From: Bacillus sp. DTU_2020_1000418_1_SI_GHA_SEK_038
Lineage (GTDB): Bacteria; Bacillota; Bacilli; Bacillales; Cytobacillaceae
Assembly: GCF_032341175.1 (NCBI RefSeq)
Contig: NZ_CP135435.1
Coordinates: forward strand, 2,728,001 to 2,792,000
Length of the DNA: 64,000 nt
Direction of reading: 5' to 3'
Part shown: one piece after another, positions 1 to 8,993 of the stretch
How positions within the stretch are numbered: position 1 is the first letter of the stretch
How the letters are laid out: every line of letters begins with the position of its first letter
Position numbers and translations under genes: made by a program
The notes under the pieces: generated by a model
The model's input: the letters and a program-made list of their open reading frames with translations, nothing else
What the model was told of the DNA's origin: nothing
Databases searched by the model: none

Positions 1-619
1 AAAATTCTTCAAGATAGATTTCCATCAATTGATGACGTTTTTCCGCTATTTCCTTTGCTGTTTCCGTGTTCATCAAATCTTTCAGCTTTAACAGCTTTTC
101 GTAAAAATGATGAATGGACGTTGACTTCCCTTTTCGATATTCCTCTTCTGTCATTGCCTCTCTTACCTGAATATCCGGAGAATAGATTAGCTGACCCTTT
201 TTCCCACCGAAGGCAAAGGTTCTTGCAATTCCAATTGCGCCAATTGCATCTAATCTGTCGGCATCCTGCACAATTTTAGCTTCAACACTTGTTAATTCTG
301 TTTTTTTTCCGCCTTTAAAAGAAATTGAACCAATAATCTCAATCATTTGATCTCGCATATTTTGTTCAAATTCAAGTGATCTAAGAAATTCAAATAGCTT
401 CCTCTCTCCTTCTTCTTTAGAAGAGTTTAGTTTCTCATCAGGAACGTCATGAAGCAAGGCAGCCATTTCAATAATAAATCGGTCACCAATATTTTCCTTT
501 TCACATATATATAAAGCATTTCTGCGAACCCTTTCAATATGAAACCAATCATGACCTGTACAGTCATCACCAAGAAGATCTCTTACAAAGTGTTCTGTTT
601 TTTGTATAACAGCCTCCAT
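1..619 (-). CDS. ypgQ: HD-domain phosphohydrolase, YpgQ-like (3' end beyond window)
   Basis: This reading frame starts at an ATG (619-617) behind a GGTGGAG ribosome binding site and stays open for 206 codons to the window edge, so only the last few residues can be missing; B. subtilis YpgQ has about 205. HD-superfamily metal ligands are visible: H23/H27 in a GHDWFH motif, the HD pair at about 57-58 (LLHDVPDEK) and D119/D121 in QDADRLDAIGAIG. The family binds a divalent metal and hydrolyses phosphate esters; YpgQ has been described as a (deoxy)nucleoside triphosphate pyrophosphohydrolase. The substrate here is inferred from the family. The position near metA and cspD matches B. subtilis gene order. 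Confidence 0.85.
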   Translation of the reverse strand, partial: MEAVIQKTEHFVRDLLGDDCTGHDWFHIERVRRNALYICEKENIGDRFIIEMAALLHDVPDEKLNSSKEEGERKLFEFLRSLEFEQNMRDQMIEIIGSISFKGGKKTELTSVEAKIVQDADRLDAIGAIGIARTFAFGGKKGQLIYSPDIQVREAMTEEEYRKGKSTSIHHFYEKLLKLKDLMNTETAKEIAEKRHQLMEIYLEEF

Positions 620-810
620 AACAACTCCACCTTCAATTATCATCAAGAACCATTTTACCATGAAGGAATGAGATAGTTAAAAAATTACGCAGCCCAGCAT
701 ACAATAAAACAATATTGCTTAATTCTCAGTAAAAAGGTATGGTTAATGAGATATTAATCTGGTAATATATAAAAAATGATAATATTCAAAATACGAATGA
801 AGGTGAAACG

Positions 811-1740
811 ATGAAGGTCGTAAAGAATATAGCCGAATTAATTGGAGAAACCCCGTTAGTTAGATTAAATAGACTGCCTTCCAAAGATGGGGCAGAGGTT
901 TATGTAAAACTCGAGTATTTCAATCCAAGCCGCAGCGTAAAAGACCGGGCAGCTTACAATATGATTGTCGAAGCAGAAAATGCTGGGCTGCTGAAAAGAG
1001 GTGCAACCATTATTGAGCCGACTTCAGGAAATACAGGAATCGGTCTTGCGATGAACGCGGCTGCCAGAGGTTATCGGTCGGTTATTGTTATGCCAGACTC
1101 AGCGACTGCAGAGAGAATTAATATTCTAAAAGCTTACGGAGCTGAAGTGGTACTTACACCTAGTGATGAAAAAATGCCAGGGGCTATTAAAAAAGCTCGA
1201 GAAATTGCCGCTTTCACTCCTAACAGCTTTGTTCCGATGCAGTTTGAAAACGAAGCAAACCCTAATATTCACCGAAGGACAACTGCAATCGAAATCATTA
1301 AGGCCATGGAAGAAAACGGGAAGAAGCTGGCAGCGTTTATTGGAACTTCGGGGACGGGTGGAACGATTACAGGTACAGGTGAGGAATTAAAAAAATATGA
1401 TCCTTCTATAACGGTACATGTTGTAGAGCCCGCGGGGTCTCCAGTATTGTCAGGGGGAGAACCTGGCAAACATAAGCTAGTTGGCACGAGCCCAGGCTTC
1501 GTTCCTCCCATTTTAAATACGTCAGTGTACGATGAAATTTTTCAGATAAAAGATGAAGAAGCATATGAAACGGTAAGAAAGCTTGCTGCCCTAGAAGGGA
1601 TATTACTTGGTCCCTCAGGCGGCGCATCCGTATTTTCAGCCCTTAAGGTTGCAGAAAGATTAACACCAGCAGAAACCGTTGTTTGTATCGCTCCAGATAC
1701 AGGTGAACGATATTTATCAAGTGACCTCTTTGATTTTTAA
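811..1740 (+). CDS. cysK: Cysteine synthase / O-acetylserine sulfhydrylase family (PLP enzyme)
   Basis: The 309-residue protein is a fold-type II PLP enzyme. The PLP lysine is K44 in NPSRSVKDR, the substrate loop is TSGNTG at 71-76, the phosphate-binding glycine loop is GTGGT at 181-185, and the PSGGAS segment at 268-273 holds the serine facing the PLP ring nitrogen. Family members make cysteine from O-acetylserine and sulfide. The NPSRSVKDRAAYN segment looks more like the second Bacillus paralogue YtkP than like housekeeping CysK, so the exact substrate is uncertain. The start has a GGTGAAACG site just upstream. A hairpin terminator follows, then a sulfonate/nitrate-type importer, which suggests a sulfur-acquisition neighbourhood. 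Confidence 0.88.
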   Translation: MKVVKNIAELIGETPLVRLNRLPSKDGAEVYVKLEYFNPSRSVKDRAAYNMIVEAENAGLLKRGATIIEPTSGNTGIGLAMNAAARGYRSVIVMPDSATAERINILKAYGAEVVLTPSDEKMPGAIKKAREIAAFTPNSFVPMQFENEANPNIHRRTTAIEIIKAMEENGKKLAAFIGTSGTGGTITGTGEELKKYDPSITVHVVEPAGSPVLSGGEPGKHKLVGTSPGFVPPILNTSVYDEIFQIKDEEAYETVRKLAALEGILLGPSGGASVFSALKVAERLTPAETVVCIAPDTGERYLSSDLFDF

Positions 1741-1741
1741 T

Positions 1742-1772
1742 AATAGGATGTACTGTTCATCCTATTTTCTTT
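1742..1772 (+). terminator. Intrinsic terminator after the cysteine synthase gene
   Basis: AATAGGATG pairs with CATCCTATT across a 7-nt loop and is followed by TTTCTTT. It separates the cysteine synthase gene from the ABC importer operon. Confidence 0.75.
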
Positions 1773-1827
1773 ACACCTAAATCCGATTAATTTCATGCGA
1801 ATAATTATGATAAGTTGAGGTGAAGTC

Positions 1828-2670
1828 ATGTACTTAACAATCGATAACATTAGTAAAAGTTTTACTAATGAAAAGAATGATAAAATCAAAGTTTTAGATA
1901 ACATAGATTTAAAGATTGAAAAAGGAAGTTTTAATTCGATTGTAGGTCCTTCTGGCTGTGGAAAATCAACATTGCTTTATTTAATTGCAGGGCTGGAACA
2001 AGCAGATGATGGTGAAATCAAAATGGATGGAAAAAATGTAAATCTTCCTGGACCGGACAGAGTAGTTGTTTTTCAAGAGGCTGGTTTATTTCCATGGCTG
2101 ACCGTACTAGAAAACGTAACTTACGGTTTGCTTCTAAAAAAAATCCCGAAAAAACAAGCAGAAGCGAAGGCACTTGCAATATTAAAAATGGTTCATTTGA
2201 GCCGCTATACCGATTCCTATCCCCATCAGCTTTCCGGCGGGATGAAGCAAAGAGTTGCTATTGCACGCGCACTCGTGATGGAGCCTGATATATTACTAAT
2301 GGATGAACCTTTTTCCGCTCTTGATGAACAAACGAGGATGGTCCTTCATAAGGAACTGCTTGACATCTGGCGTAAAACAAAAGTGACGATTCTTTTTATC
2401 ACTCATAATATTCGCGAAGCTGTATTACTTTCGGAAAAAGTCATCGTGTTTGCCACACGACCGGGAAAAGTAAAAGAAATCATTACGGTTCAGTCGGCTA
2501 AAGATGGAGTCATGCCAGACAGTGTAACATTACATTCCGAACAAAGAATCTTATCGATTTTAGAAGAGGAAATAGAAAAAGTGCTGAAGGAGGAAATGGG
2601 TGATGACTACAGCTTTAAGGCGGATCGGCTTCATCGCGATCATAGCGGCGATTTGGGAAATCACATCTAG
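1828..2670 (+). CDS. ABC importer ATP-binding protein (SsuB/TauB/NrtD type)
   Basis: The 280-residue nucleotide-binding subunit belongs to the nitrate/sulfonate/taurine importer family. Visible motifs are Walker A GPSGCGKST (40-48), Q-loop VFQEAGLFPW (81-90), signature LSGGMKQR (135-142), Walker B ILLMDEP (155-161) and the switch histidine in FITHN (about 190-194). The C-terminal 80 residues are the variable tail of this family. The start ATG has a GAGGTG site 7 nt upstream. The end overlaps the start of the permease gene, so translation is probably coupled. With the permease and lipoprotein it would energise uptake of a small anion, perhaps a sulfonate given the cysteine synthase next door; substrate is inference. 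Confidence 0.92.
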   Translation: MYLTIDNISKSFTNEKNDKIKVLDNIDLKIEKGSFNSIVGPSGCGKSTLLYLIAGLEQADDGEIKMDGKNVNLPGPDRVVVFQEAGLFPWLTVLENVTYGLLLKKIPKKQAEAKALAILKMVHLSRYTDSYPHQLSGGMKQRVAIARALVMEPDILLMDEPFSALDEQTRMVLHKELLDIWRKTKVTILFITHNIREAVLLSEKVIVFATRPGKVKEIITVQSAKDGVMPDSVTLHSEQRILSILEEEIEKVLKEEMGDDYSFKADRLHRDHSGDLGNHI

Positions 2671-3355
2671 ATTTTCAGGTCTCCCCGCATTTATGTTTCC
2701 ACCGCTTACGCAAATTTTCGAAACATTGATTAGCGGAATTATTAATGGTCAAATTACTGCTGCCGTTGGCGTAAGTATCAGCAGAATTTTAGTTGGCTTC
2801 TTGATTGCCATTATTTTAGGAACAACAATGGGTTATTTAATCTGGAAGTTTAAAATTGTTGAAGATACACTTGGTTTTTTAGTGACGGCGCTTCAGTCGA
2901 TCCCAAGCATCGTATGGTTTCCGCTTGCTATTATCTGGTTCGGACTCAATGATTTTGCCATTCTATTCATTGTTACAATTGGTGCAACATGGACAATGAC
3001 GATCAGTGCGACAAGCGGTTTTAAAAATGTGCCAAAGCTATATCAGCGAGTGGCTAGAACATTTGGATCATCAGGCTTTCATTTTATCCGGACGGTCATC
3101 TTGCCTGCCTCTGTTCCTCAGTTACTTTCAGGACTACGAATTGCATGGGCTTTTTCCTGGAGAGCATTAATGGCTGGAGAATTGCTTGGAGCAGGCGGTG
3201 GACTTGGAAAACTTTTAGAAACAGGAAGGTCCCTTGGACAAATGGACCTTGTAATATCAGTTATGATTGTGATTGCTATTATTGGAACGATCATGGATAA
3301 CATTGTATTTGTCCGTCTAGAACGATCGGTGCAGACAAAATGGGGAATGAATTAA
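2603..3355 (+). CDS. ABC importer permease (SsuC/TauC/NrtB type)
   Basis: This integral membrane subunit of about 250 residues has roughly six transmembrane segments. The cytoplasmic coupling loop reads VARTFGSSGFHFIRTVILPA, the EAA-like motif of the family, followed by a PQLLSGLRIAWAFSWRA segment typical of SsuC/TauC. An AAGGAGG site at 2587-2593 lies 9 nt before the ATG at 2603; a GTG at 2600 in the same frame is also possible. The gene starts inside the ATPase gene, so the two are one transcriptional and translational unit. Confidence 0.92.
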   Translation: MTTALRRIGFIAIIAAIWEITSRFSGLPAFMFPPLTQIFETLISGIINGQITAAVGVSISRILVGFLIAIILGTTMGYLIWKFKIVEDTLGFLVTALQSIPSIVWFPLAIIWFGLNDFAILFIVTIGATWTMTISATSGFKNVPKLYQRVARTFGSSGFHFIRTVILPASVPQLLSGLRIAWAFSWRALMAGELLGAGGGLGKLLETGRSLGQMDLVISVMIVIAIIGTIMDNIVFVRLERSVQTKWGMN

Positions 3356-3387
3356 CAACTAAATTGAGAATAAGGGGTTGGAATGAG

Positions 3388-4395
3388 TTGAAGAAAATTA
3401 TTATTGCTGTAAGCACCTTTTTATTAATAGGTCTACTAAGTGCATGCACACAGAACGGAAAAGAAGCAAATACAAATTCCGAAGATCAGACTGTCAAAAT
3501 TGGCTACTTCCCTAATTTGACTCATATTGCTACAATCGTTGCTCTTGAAAATCAATACTTTAATGAAGAGTTTGGAGAGAATGTCAATATTGAAACGAAA
3601 ACAGTAAGCAATGGCGGTTTGTTTATGGAAGCCATGACAACAAAAGCAATCGATGTAGGAACGGTTGGACCTGGTCCTCTTCTTAACTTTTATGTAAAAA
3701 ACCCTAAATTCCATATTATATCCGGTGCTGTAAATGGCGGAGCAGTGCTTGTAGCCAATGAAGGAAGCGGTATCGAGAAGCTTTCAGACCTTGATGGAAA
3801 AAGAGTAGCTATTCCGGTCATTGGAAGTACACAGGATGTCATGTTAAGAAAGGCACTGAAGGAAGTTAACCTGAATACAACAACCAACGGCGGAACAGTT
3901 GAACTCTTTGCAGCTGCTCCAGCAGATACAGCTACACTATTCGTCCAAAATTCTGTAGATGCCGCAGCAACTCAAGAACCGTGGGGTTATTTTCTAGAAA
4001 CGCAGGCAAATGGAAAGCTATTGCTTAACTGGGACCAGTTTGCTTGGGGCAAAGAGTCAACAAATACAGTTGTCGCAGTAACTAACGAATTTTTAGAAAA
4101 TAAAGAGCTAGTTCAAGCTTATTTAAATGCACATAAAAAAGCGGTTGCGTTTATTCAAGATAACCCAGAAAAAGCACAAGAATTAGTCATCAAGCATATT
4201 AAAGATTTAACAGGGAAAGAGATTAATAAGGAAGAAACAGCTGCCGCTTTCAGTAGACTGCAAGTAACGACTAATGTGAACGAACAAGTAATTCAAGAAA
4301 TGGCCGACATCAGCAAAGAAGCTGGCTATATTCCGAGCAACAATATTGATGGGCTGATAAATTTATCACATCTTCAAAATTTAGGAAAACAATAA
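3388..4395 (+). CDS. ABC importer substrate-binding lipoprotein (SsuA/NrtA-like)
   Basis: I chose the TTG at 3388 because a GGGG-type binding site precedes it and the product then begins with a clean lipoprotein signal: KK, a hydrophobic core, and lipobox LSAC with the acylated cysteine at residue 20. An upstream ATG at 3340 in the same frame would add a charged, non-signal extension and overlap the permease gene. The mature part has the two-lobe fold of the NMT1/SsuA group, with KIGYFPNLTHIATIVALE at the start and a GTVGPGP ligand-loop region. It would sit on the outer face of the membrane and pass ligand to the permease. Ligand unknown; a sulfonate, nitrate or thiamine precursor are the family options. 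Confidence 0.9.
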   Translation: MKKIIIAVSTFLLIGLLSACTQNGKEANTNSEDQTVKIGYFPNLTHIATIVALENQYFNEEFGENVNIETKTVSNGGLFMEAMTTKAIDVGTVGPGPLLNFYVKNPKFHIISGAVNGGAVLVANEGSGIEKLSDLDGKRVAIPVIGSTQDVMLRKALKEVNLNTTTNGGTVELFAAAPADTATLFVQNSVDAAATQEPWGYFLETQANGKLLLNWDQFAWGKESTNTVVAVTNEFLENKELVQAYLNAHKKAVAFIQDNPEKAQELVIKHIKDLTGKEINKEETAAAFSRLQVTTNVNEQVIQEMADISKEAGYIPSNNIDGLINLSHLQNLGKQ

Positions 4396-4402
4396 TTTTC
4401 AT

Positions 4403-4454
4403 AAAAAAAGCTGACCCGAGAGTAATTGCTCCTTCTCTGGGCCAGCTTTTTATT
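4403..4454. terminator. Bidirectional terminator between the importer operon and degV-type gene
   Basis: A long stem pairs AAAAAGCTG-CCC-GAGAG with CTCT-GGG-CAGCTTTTT. T-runs lie on both sides, and it serves the convergent genes ending at 4395 (+) and 4454 (-). Confidence 0.85.
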
Positions 4455-5305
4455 TAATCAAAATCTAATCCATTAAACCAGCTAATACCAAGCGTGTTTT
4501 CTCCTGCATGTACACCAATGGCAGCACCAAGTGGATACGGCTCAAATGCAATTTCAGGGAACTCTACAATTAGCTCATCCTTCCACTTTACCGCTTCTGA
4601 TTCGTGTAATCCATACAGCAAGTAAGCTTCTTTAATTGGTTTTTGCTGATGAGATTTTCTTAAAAGCTGAATCATTTTATCCTTCGCTTTTCTGTCACTT
4701 CTTACCTTTTCATTTGTGCTAAGTGCCCCATCAACGATTGCAATGATTGGAATAATATTCAGCATACTTCCAAGAAAAAATTGCACTCCAGACATTCTGC
4801 CGCTTCTATGAAGCTGTTCGAGACTGCCGATTCGTACATAAGTCTCATTTGTTTCACGTAAACTTTCCAAGCGTAATTTGATTTCTTCTGGCTCCATACC
4901 TGATTCGGCTAACTCAATCCCCTTTTTCACAATACGGGTTAATGGATAAGTAAGCACCTTCGAATCAATTGTTATTACCTTTGCATCAACAAGCTGTGCA
5001 GCCTGTTCACTTGAAGAAGCAGTTCCGCTCAGTTTGCTAGAAATATGAACAGAGAAAATCACATCATACTTTTCACCAAGCTTTTCATATAAATCTTTAA
5101 ATGCGCCAATTGAAGGCTGTGATGTTTTTGGCGGATTTTTTAATGTTTTTAAACGTTCATATAACTGGGCAGGCGTTAAATCCACCTCTAAAAATTCTTC
5201 CTCGTCTAGTAAAATTGTAACCGGTATCGCGTAAACATCAGGATGATTAAGCAGCTGCTTTTCTAAATAGGCAGTACTGTCTGTAACCCATGCTATTTTA
5301 GCCAA
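4454..5305 (-). CDS. DegV family fatty-acid-binding protein
   Basis: The 283-residue product begins AKIAWVTDSTAYL, the DegV signature, and carries the lipid-binding elements TSQPS (about 90), HISSKLSGT (about 120), RIGSLEQLHRSGRMSG (about 160-175) and the C-terminal HAGENTLGISWF. In Gram-positive bacteria DegV-type (FakB) proteins bind a fatty acid and present it to the kinase FakA for phosphorylation. No fakA is nearby, so the partner must be elsewhere. The start codon is TTG, set by an AGGGGG site about 7 nt upstream. It is transcribed alone and ends in a bidirectional terminator. Confidence 0.93.
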   Translation of the reverse strand: MAKIAWVTDSTAYLEKQLLNHPDVYAIPVTILLDEEEFLEVDLTPAQLYERLKTLKNPPKTSQPSIGAFKDLYEKLGEKYDVIFSVHISSKLSGTASSSEQAAQLVDAKVITIDSKVLTYPLTRIVKKGIELAESGMEPEEIKLRLESLRETNETYVRIGSLEQLHRSGRMSGVQFFLGSMLNIIPIIAIVDGALSTNEKVRSDRKAKDKMIQLLRKSHQQKPIKEAYLLYGLHESEAVKWKDELIVEFPEIAFEPYPLGAAIGVHAGENTLGISWFNGLDFD

Positions 5306-5332
5306 TATTTTTCCCCCTAATTTTTATTTATG

Positions 5333-5375
5333 TAAAAAGTTGAAAGAGGTTGGCTAAAACACCAGCCCCTTTCAC
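5333..5375 (-). terminator. Intrinsic terminator after the amidohydrolase gene
   Basis: On the minus strand GAAAGGGGCTGG pairs imperfectly with CCAACCTCTTTC, then AACTTTTT follows. Confidence 0.7.
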
Positions 5376-5399
5376 GAAAACCTTGGGCTTCATTCAAAA

Positions 5400-6278
5400 T
5401 CAGACCTTCTGAGCTAAACTTGATTGCAGCAAAAATGGTTTGATTTTTGGAAAAACCTTTATTGCTGTATTATAAAACACGTCCTCATGATGCTCTTCCG
5501 GGATCAGTTTTTTTATAAATTCAATATATGGTCCAACGGGAACGAGCGGCCAATCTGTCCCAAACAGCAATTTATGATAGGAATCGGAAAAAGTAAGCGC
5601 ATGTCTTAAATGATCTAAAAACCTGCCTTCACTTTTGCTTATAAGTTCCTCTTCTGGACCAACAAGGAGACCAGATAAATCGGCATAAACATTTGGATTT
5701 TTATAAATGATCTCTGCCCCTGTTAATGTCCAAGGATCACCAAAATGAGCCATCATAAACGTAACATTGCGATGCATTACAGCAACTTCATCAATCGTTA
5801 AAGGATGGGCATACTTTAATAGTCCTCTTTCCGAATAAGTGTCGCCAGTATGAAATACAATTGGCAGACTATATTTTTCTGCCAAACGATAAACAGGCTT
5901 ATACACTTCATCATCCGCATAAAAAGGATAGTAGCCTAAATAAATTTTCATCCCAACAACACTTGGCTTCTGAATCTCTGACTCAAGTCTTAATATGGCC
6001 TCTTTATTGAGATCATATGGGTTAATTCCTGGACAATAGACGATTTGATTAGGAAGAGACCTTGCTAGATCAAGTCCCATTGGCGTCTGCGCGTGATAAT
6101 CAGGAAAACCCATTTCAGGCGTTTCCGTAACCCCCATCGCAATACTAAGAACGACATTAGCTTTATTAAATTCTTCTATATAGCCATTATATGAGTAATC
6201 AACAAAAGATTGCTCTCTTGCTGTTTGATGAAAAGATAAAATATCTGAAAAGTGAATATGTGCATCAATAATTTTCAT
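5400..6278 (-). CDS. Amidohydrolase-2 family metal-dependent hydrolase
   Basis: The 292-residue TIM-barrel hydrolase has metal ligands typical of the amidohydrolase superfamily: HxH at H7/H9 (DAHIHF), H143 in VFHTGD, H178 in MMAHFGDPW and the catalytic aspartate D242 in LFGTDWP. Members hydrolyse or decarboxylate small organic acids, lactones and amides; the substrate cannot be read from the sequence. A GAGGGAG site precedes the ATG. It is monocistronic, with its own terminator, and sits between a DegV gene and a hypothetical/fhs pair without an obvious functional link. Confidence 0.88.
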   Translation of the reverse strand: MKIIDAHIHFSDILSFHQTAREQSFVDYSYNGYIEEFNKANVVLSIAMGVTETPEMGFPDYHAQTPMGLDLARSLPNQIVYCPGINPYDLNKEAILRLESEIQKPSVVGMKIYLGYYPFYADDEVYKPVYRLAEKYSLPIVFHTGDTYSERGLLKYAHPLTIDEVAVMHRNVTFMMAHFGDPWTLTGAEIIYKNPNVYADLSGLLVGPEEELISKSEGRFLDHLRHALTFSDSYHKLLFGTDWPLVPVGPYIEFIKKLIPEEHHEDVFYNTAIKVFPKIKPFLLQSSLAQKV

Positions 6279-6537
6279 ATTAACTCCCTCTTTAGCTGAA
6301 ATTCAACTTGATAATTCTGACTCAAAAAAGAGTTTGCTAGATTTGTTTGAGCATAGAAAATAAAGCTTAACTTCTTTTAATTTTTTACCTTCTGCACATA
6401 GTTTACTTGAAATGATTCTTTATTCATATACCTTTTCTCAAATTTTATTCTAGGTACTATTTACTAGTCCAAACGAATCCCATTTTTATTAATCGTATTA
6501 GCTCAATATAATAATGTAAAGATAATTTTGAACTTTC
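6279..6537. other. Intergenic stretch with no recognisable gene
   Basis: This AT-rich region upstream of the amidohydrolase gene presumably holds its promoter. I see no coding frame, RNA gene or strong repeat in it. Confidence 0.5.
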
Positions 6538-6577
6538 CTTAAAAAAGCTCTGCCTAAGAAAAGGCAGAGCTTAAAAA
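6538..6577 (-). terminator. Intrinsic terminator of the fhs operon
   Basis: AGCTCTGCC pairs with GGCAGAGCT (6546-6571), flanked by A and T runs. It lies just after the hypothetical gene that follows fhs. Confidence 0.85.
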
Positions 6578-6580
6578 AGG

Positions 6581-7108
6581 CTATTTTATTATATTCCTCA
6601 ATCTATCCAGACTATCGATCATATAATCCGTCATTGTCACTAAATCATCCATTTGCTCCTCAGAGACTAACCTGTTGAAGCTTATGACCGTTTCATTCTT
6701 TATAAATTTTTCGTTTAAGAAGGGATTAAGAATGATTGACTGCCTTATTGTTCGATCGTTGCCCCAAATATCTTTAAGTCCTTCTTCAATCTCTTGAAAA
6801 ATCTTAAGTTCATTCAAATGCATAGTTAAGAACCTTACAAAGAGGTGAGAGCCGGACAATCGATCAGATTGGACTGCTGGCAAAAGCTCAGCAGCCAAGT
6901 TTTCAAGGCCAGCTTCCATGATGATAGAACAATGGATATGTTCAACATCATGTTGTTTAGAAAAAGTAACTTCATACCGCCTGGATAGCTTTGCGGTATT
7001 AATAAGGTCATTACGATCAATTATGATAATATCCCCAGCTAAATCACGATCATAAAGCGCTCCCTCAATCACTACCTTCATATTTTCAAACGCTGTCGGA
7101 TCAAACAT
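6581..7108 (-). CDS. Hypothetical protein cotranscribed with fhs
   Basis: I do not recognise this 175-residue protein. It is soluble and acidic, mixed alpha/beta, with no signal peptide or membrane segment. It starts MFDPTAFENMKVVIEGALYD and has a single HDVEHIHC cluster (about residues 53-60) that could bind metal. The second half looks helical. It begins 11 nt after the fhs stop codon with no clear ribosome binding site, so it is probably translationally coupled to fhs, and both end at the same terminator. A role connected with one-carbon metabolism is only suggested by that position. Confidence 0.75.
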   Translation of the reverse strand: MFDPTAFENMKVVIEGALYDRDLAGDIIIIDRNDLINTAKLSRRYEVTFSKQHDVEHIHCSIIMEAGLENLAAELLPAVQSDRLSGSHLFVRFLTMHLNELKIFQEIEEGLKDIWGNDRTIRQSIILNPFLNEKFIKNETVISFNRLVSEEQMDDLVTMTDYMIDSLDRLRNIIK

Positions 7109-7119
7109 CTAAATAGTTA

Positions 7120-8808
7120 TTAAAATAATCCCATTGCATTGCCATTTTCATCTACGTCCATTTTGAGCGCCGCTGGCAATTTAGGCAATCCTGGCATTGT
7201 CATCACATCTCCTGTAAGTGCAACAATGAATCCAGCACCAACAGATGGCTTTAGTTCTCTAATCGTAATGGAGAAGCCAGTTGGACGGCCAAGCTTGGCA
7301 GGATCATCTGAAAGGGAATACTGAGTTTTAGCCATACAGATTGGCAAGCTGCCCCATCCAAAGCTTTCGAAATCTTGAAGCTGCTTCTTCGCTTTTGATG
7401 AGAATTCAACCTTTTCAGCACCATAAACCTTTTGTGCAATTGTAAGGATTTTATTTTCTAGTGTGTCTGAAAGATCATATAAAGGCTCGAAGTTGTTTTC
7501 TTGCTTTTCAATAACTTCAAGAAGCTTGTTTGCAAGGTCTACGCCGCCTTCTCCGCCTTTTTCCCAAACTTCAGTTAATGATACAGGAATACTAGACTGA
7601 CTGCAAAGATCCATTAACGCCTTTACTTCATCCTCAGTATCTGTAATAAATTTATTAACCGCTACAACAAATGGCAGACCAAAGCTTTCAATTGTTTCGA
7701 TATGCTTCTTTAGATTCGCAAAGCCTTTTGTAAGGGCTTGTACATTTTCTTTTCCTAGCTCAGTTTTTGGAACGCCGCCATGCATTTTTAATGCTCTAAT
7801 CGTCGCTACAATAACAACTGCTTCTGGTTTAATTCCGGCACTCCTAGATTTAATGTGCAGGAATTTCTCAGCACCTAGATCAGCGCCAAATCCACCCTCC
7901 GTAACGACAAAATCAGCAAGTTTTGAAGCAGCTTTTGTTGCGATTACACTATTACAGCCATGTGCAATATTAGCAAATGGGCCTCCATGAATAAAGGCAG
8001 GTGTATGCTCAATTGTCTGAACAAGATTTGGCTTAACTGCTTCTTTCAGCAGCATTGTTAATGCCCCTTGAACACCGAGGTCAGCTACTGTTACAGGCTG
8101 CTTATCGTAATTATAGGCAATGACCATACGCGCAAGTCTATCTTTCAAATTTTTCAAATCAGTAGAAAGACATAGTACAGCCATGATTTCTGATGCTACT
8201 GTGATATCAAAGCCATCTTCACGAGGAACACCTTGAACAGGACCTCCTAATCCGATTACCACTTTTCTTAGAGCCCGGTCATTCATATCAAGAGTCCGTT
8301 TCCAAACAATTCTTCGCGGGTCAATGCCAAGCTGATTACCTTGCTGAAGATGATTATCAATGAATGCTGCAAGAGCGTTATTAGCAGTCGTAATGGCGTG
8401 AAGATCACCAGTGAAATGCAGGTTAATATCTTCCATCGGCAGAACTTGGGAGTAACCTCCTCCTGTTGCACCGCCCTTTACACCCATTGTCGGACCAAGT
8501 GAAGGTTCACGCATCGCAATGATTGCTTTTTTGCCAATTTTAGTAAAGGCATCCCCTAAGCCAACGGTTACAGTTGATTTCCCTTCTCCAGCAGGAGTAG
8601 GATTTATAGAAGTAACAAGAATGATTTTTCCACTTTGTTTTGTTTCAAGCTTTTTTAATGCGGCTGTTGATAATTTCGCTTTGTGTTTTCCAAAAAGCTC
8701 CAGGTCATCTTCTTGAAGACCGATTTTTTCCGCAATTTCTGTGATTGGCTTCATTGGTGATTGTTGAGCGATTTCAATGTCTGACTTTACAATTGGTTTA
8801 ACATTCAT
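7120..8808 (-). CDS. fhs: Formate-tetrahydrofolate ligase
   Basis: The 562-residue enzyme makes 10-formyl-tetrahydrofolate from formate, ATP and tetrahydrofolate, feeding purine synthesis and fMet formation. The ATP-binding loop [14 protein letters not shown] lies near residue 70. Other family segments are [26 protein letters not shown] (about 100-120), [16 protein letters not shown] (about 270) and [15 protein letters not shown]. Length is normal for bacterial Fhs (about 555-560). An AGGGGGATAA site precedes the ATG. The promoter region has a -10 TACAAT with a TG extension and a perfect cre site just after the predicted transcription start, so CcpA-mediated carbon control is likely. Confidence 0.97.
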   Translation of the reverse strand: MNVKPIVKSDIEIAQQSPMKPITEIAEKIGLQEDDLELFGKHKAKLSTAALKKLETKQSGKIILVTSINPTPAGEGKSTVTVGLGDAFTKIGKKAIIAMREPSLGPTMGVKGGATGGGYSQVLPMEDINLHFTGDLHAITTANNALAAFIDNHLQQGNQLGIDPRRIVWKRTLDMNDRALRKVVIGLGGPVQGVPREDGFDITVASEIMAVLCLSTDLKNLKDRLARMVIAYNYDKQPVTVADLGVQGALTMLLKEAVKPNLVQTIEHTPAFIHGGPFANIAHGCNSVIATKAASKLADFVVTEGGFGADLGAEKFLHIKSRSAGIKPEAVVIVATIRALKMHGGVPKTELGKENVQALTKGFANLKKHIETIESFGLPFVVAVNKFITDTEDEVKALMDLCSQSSIPVSLTEVWEKGGEGGVDLANKLLEVIEKQENNFEPLYDLSDTLENKILTIAQKVYGAEKVEFSSKAKKQLQDFESFGWGSLPICMAKTQYSLSDDPAKLGRPTGFSITIRELKPSVGAGFIVALTGDVMTMPGLPKLPAALKMDVDENGNAMGLF

Positions 8809-8834
8809 TTTTTATCCCCCTATGCATCACAATT

Positions 8835-8849
8835 ATGTAAACGTTTCCT
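8835..8849 (-). promoter_or_regulatory. cre site (CcpA operator) in the fhs leader
   Basis: ATGTAAACGTTTCCT matches every fixed position of the Bacillus cre consensus WTGNAANCGNWNNCW. It lies between the predicted fhs start site (about 8851) and the fhs start codon, a position where CcpA normally blocks transcription. Confidence 0.7.
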
Positions 8850-8857
8850 ACCTTTTC

Positions 8858-8866
8858 ATTGTACCA
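8858..8866 (-). promoter_or_regulatory. Extended -10 promoter element of fhs
   Basis: On the minus strand TGGTACAAT gives a TG extension plus -10 hexamer TACAAT. No good -35 hexamer is visible at 17 bp, consistent with an extended -10 promoter. Confidence 0.5.
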
Positions 8867-8927
8867 TTTATTTTATTACTAGTAGAGTATGAATAAAAAG
8901 TTTTTTTATTTTCGAACTTCTTAATCA

Positions 8928-8956
8928 TTGCTACAGACGTTTTTCATCATTATAAT
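8928..8956 (+). promoter_or_regulatory. SigA promoter of metA
   Basis: TTGCTA (8928-8933), a 17-bp spacer, then a perfect TATAAT (8951-8956). The resulting leader is only about 30 nt, too short for an S-box or T-box. Confidence 0.7.
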
Positions 8957-8993
8957 AGATTTTAATTGAATTTTCTAACAAGGGGATGATGAT

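Noticed and set aside
8957-8993. S-box or T-box leader for metA
   Set aside because: The promoter leaves only about 30 nt before the start codon.
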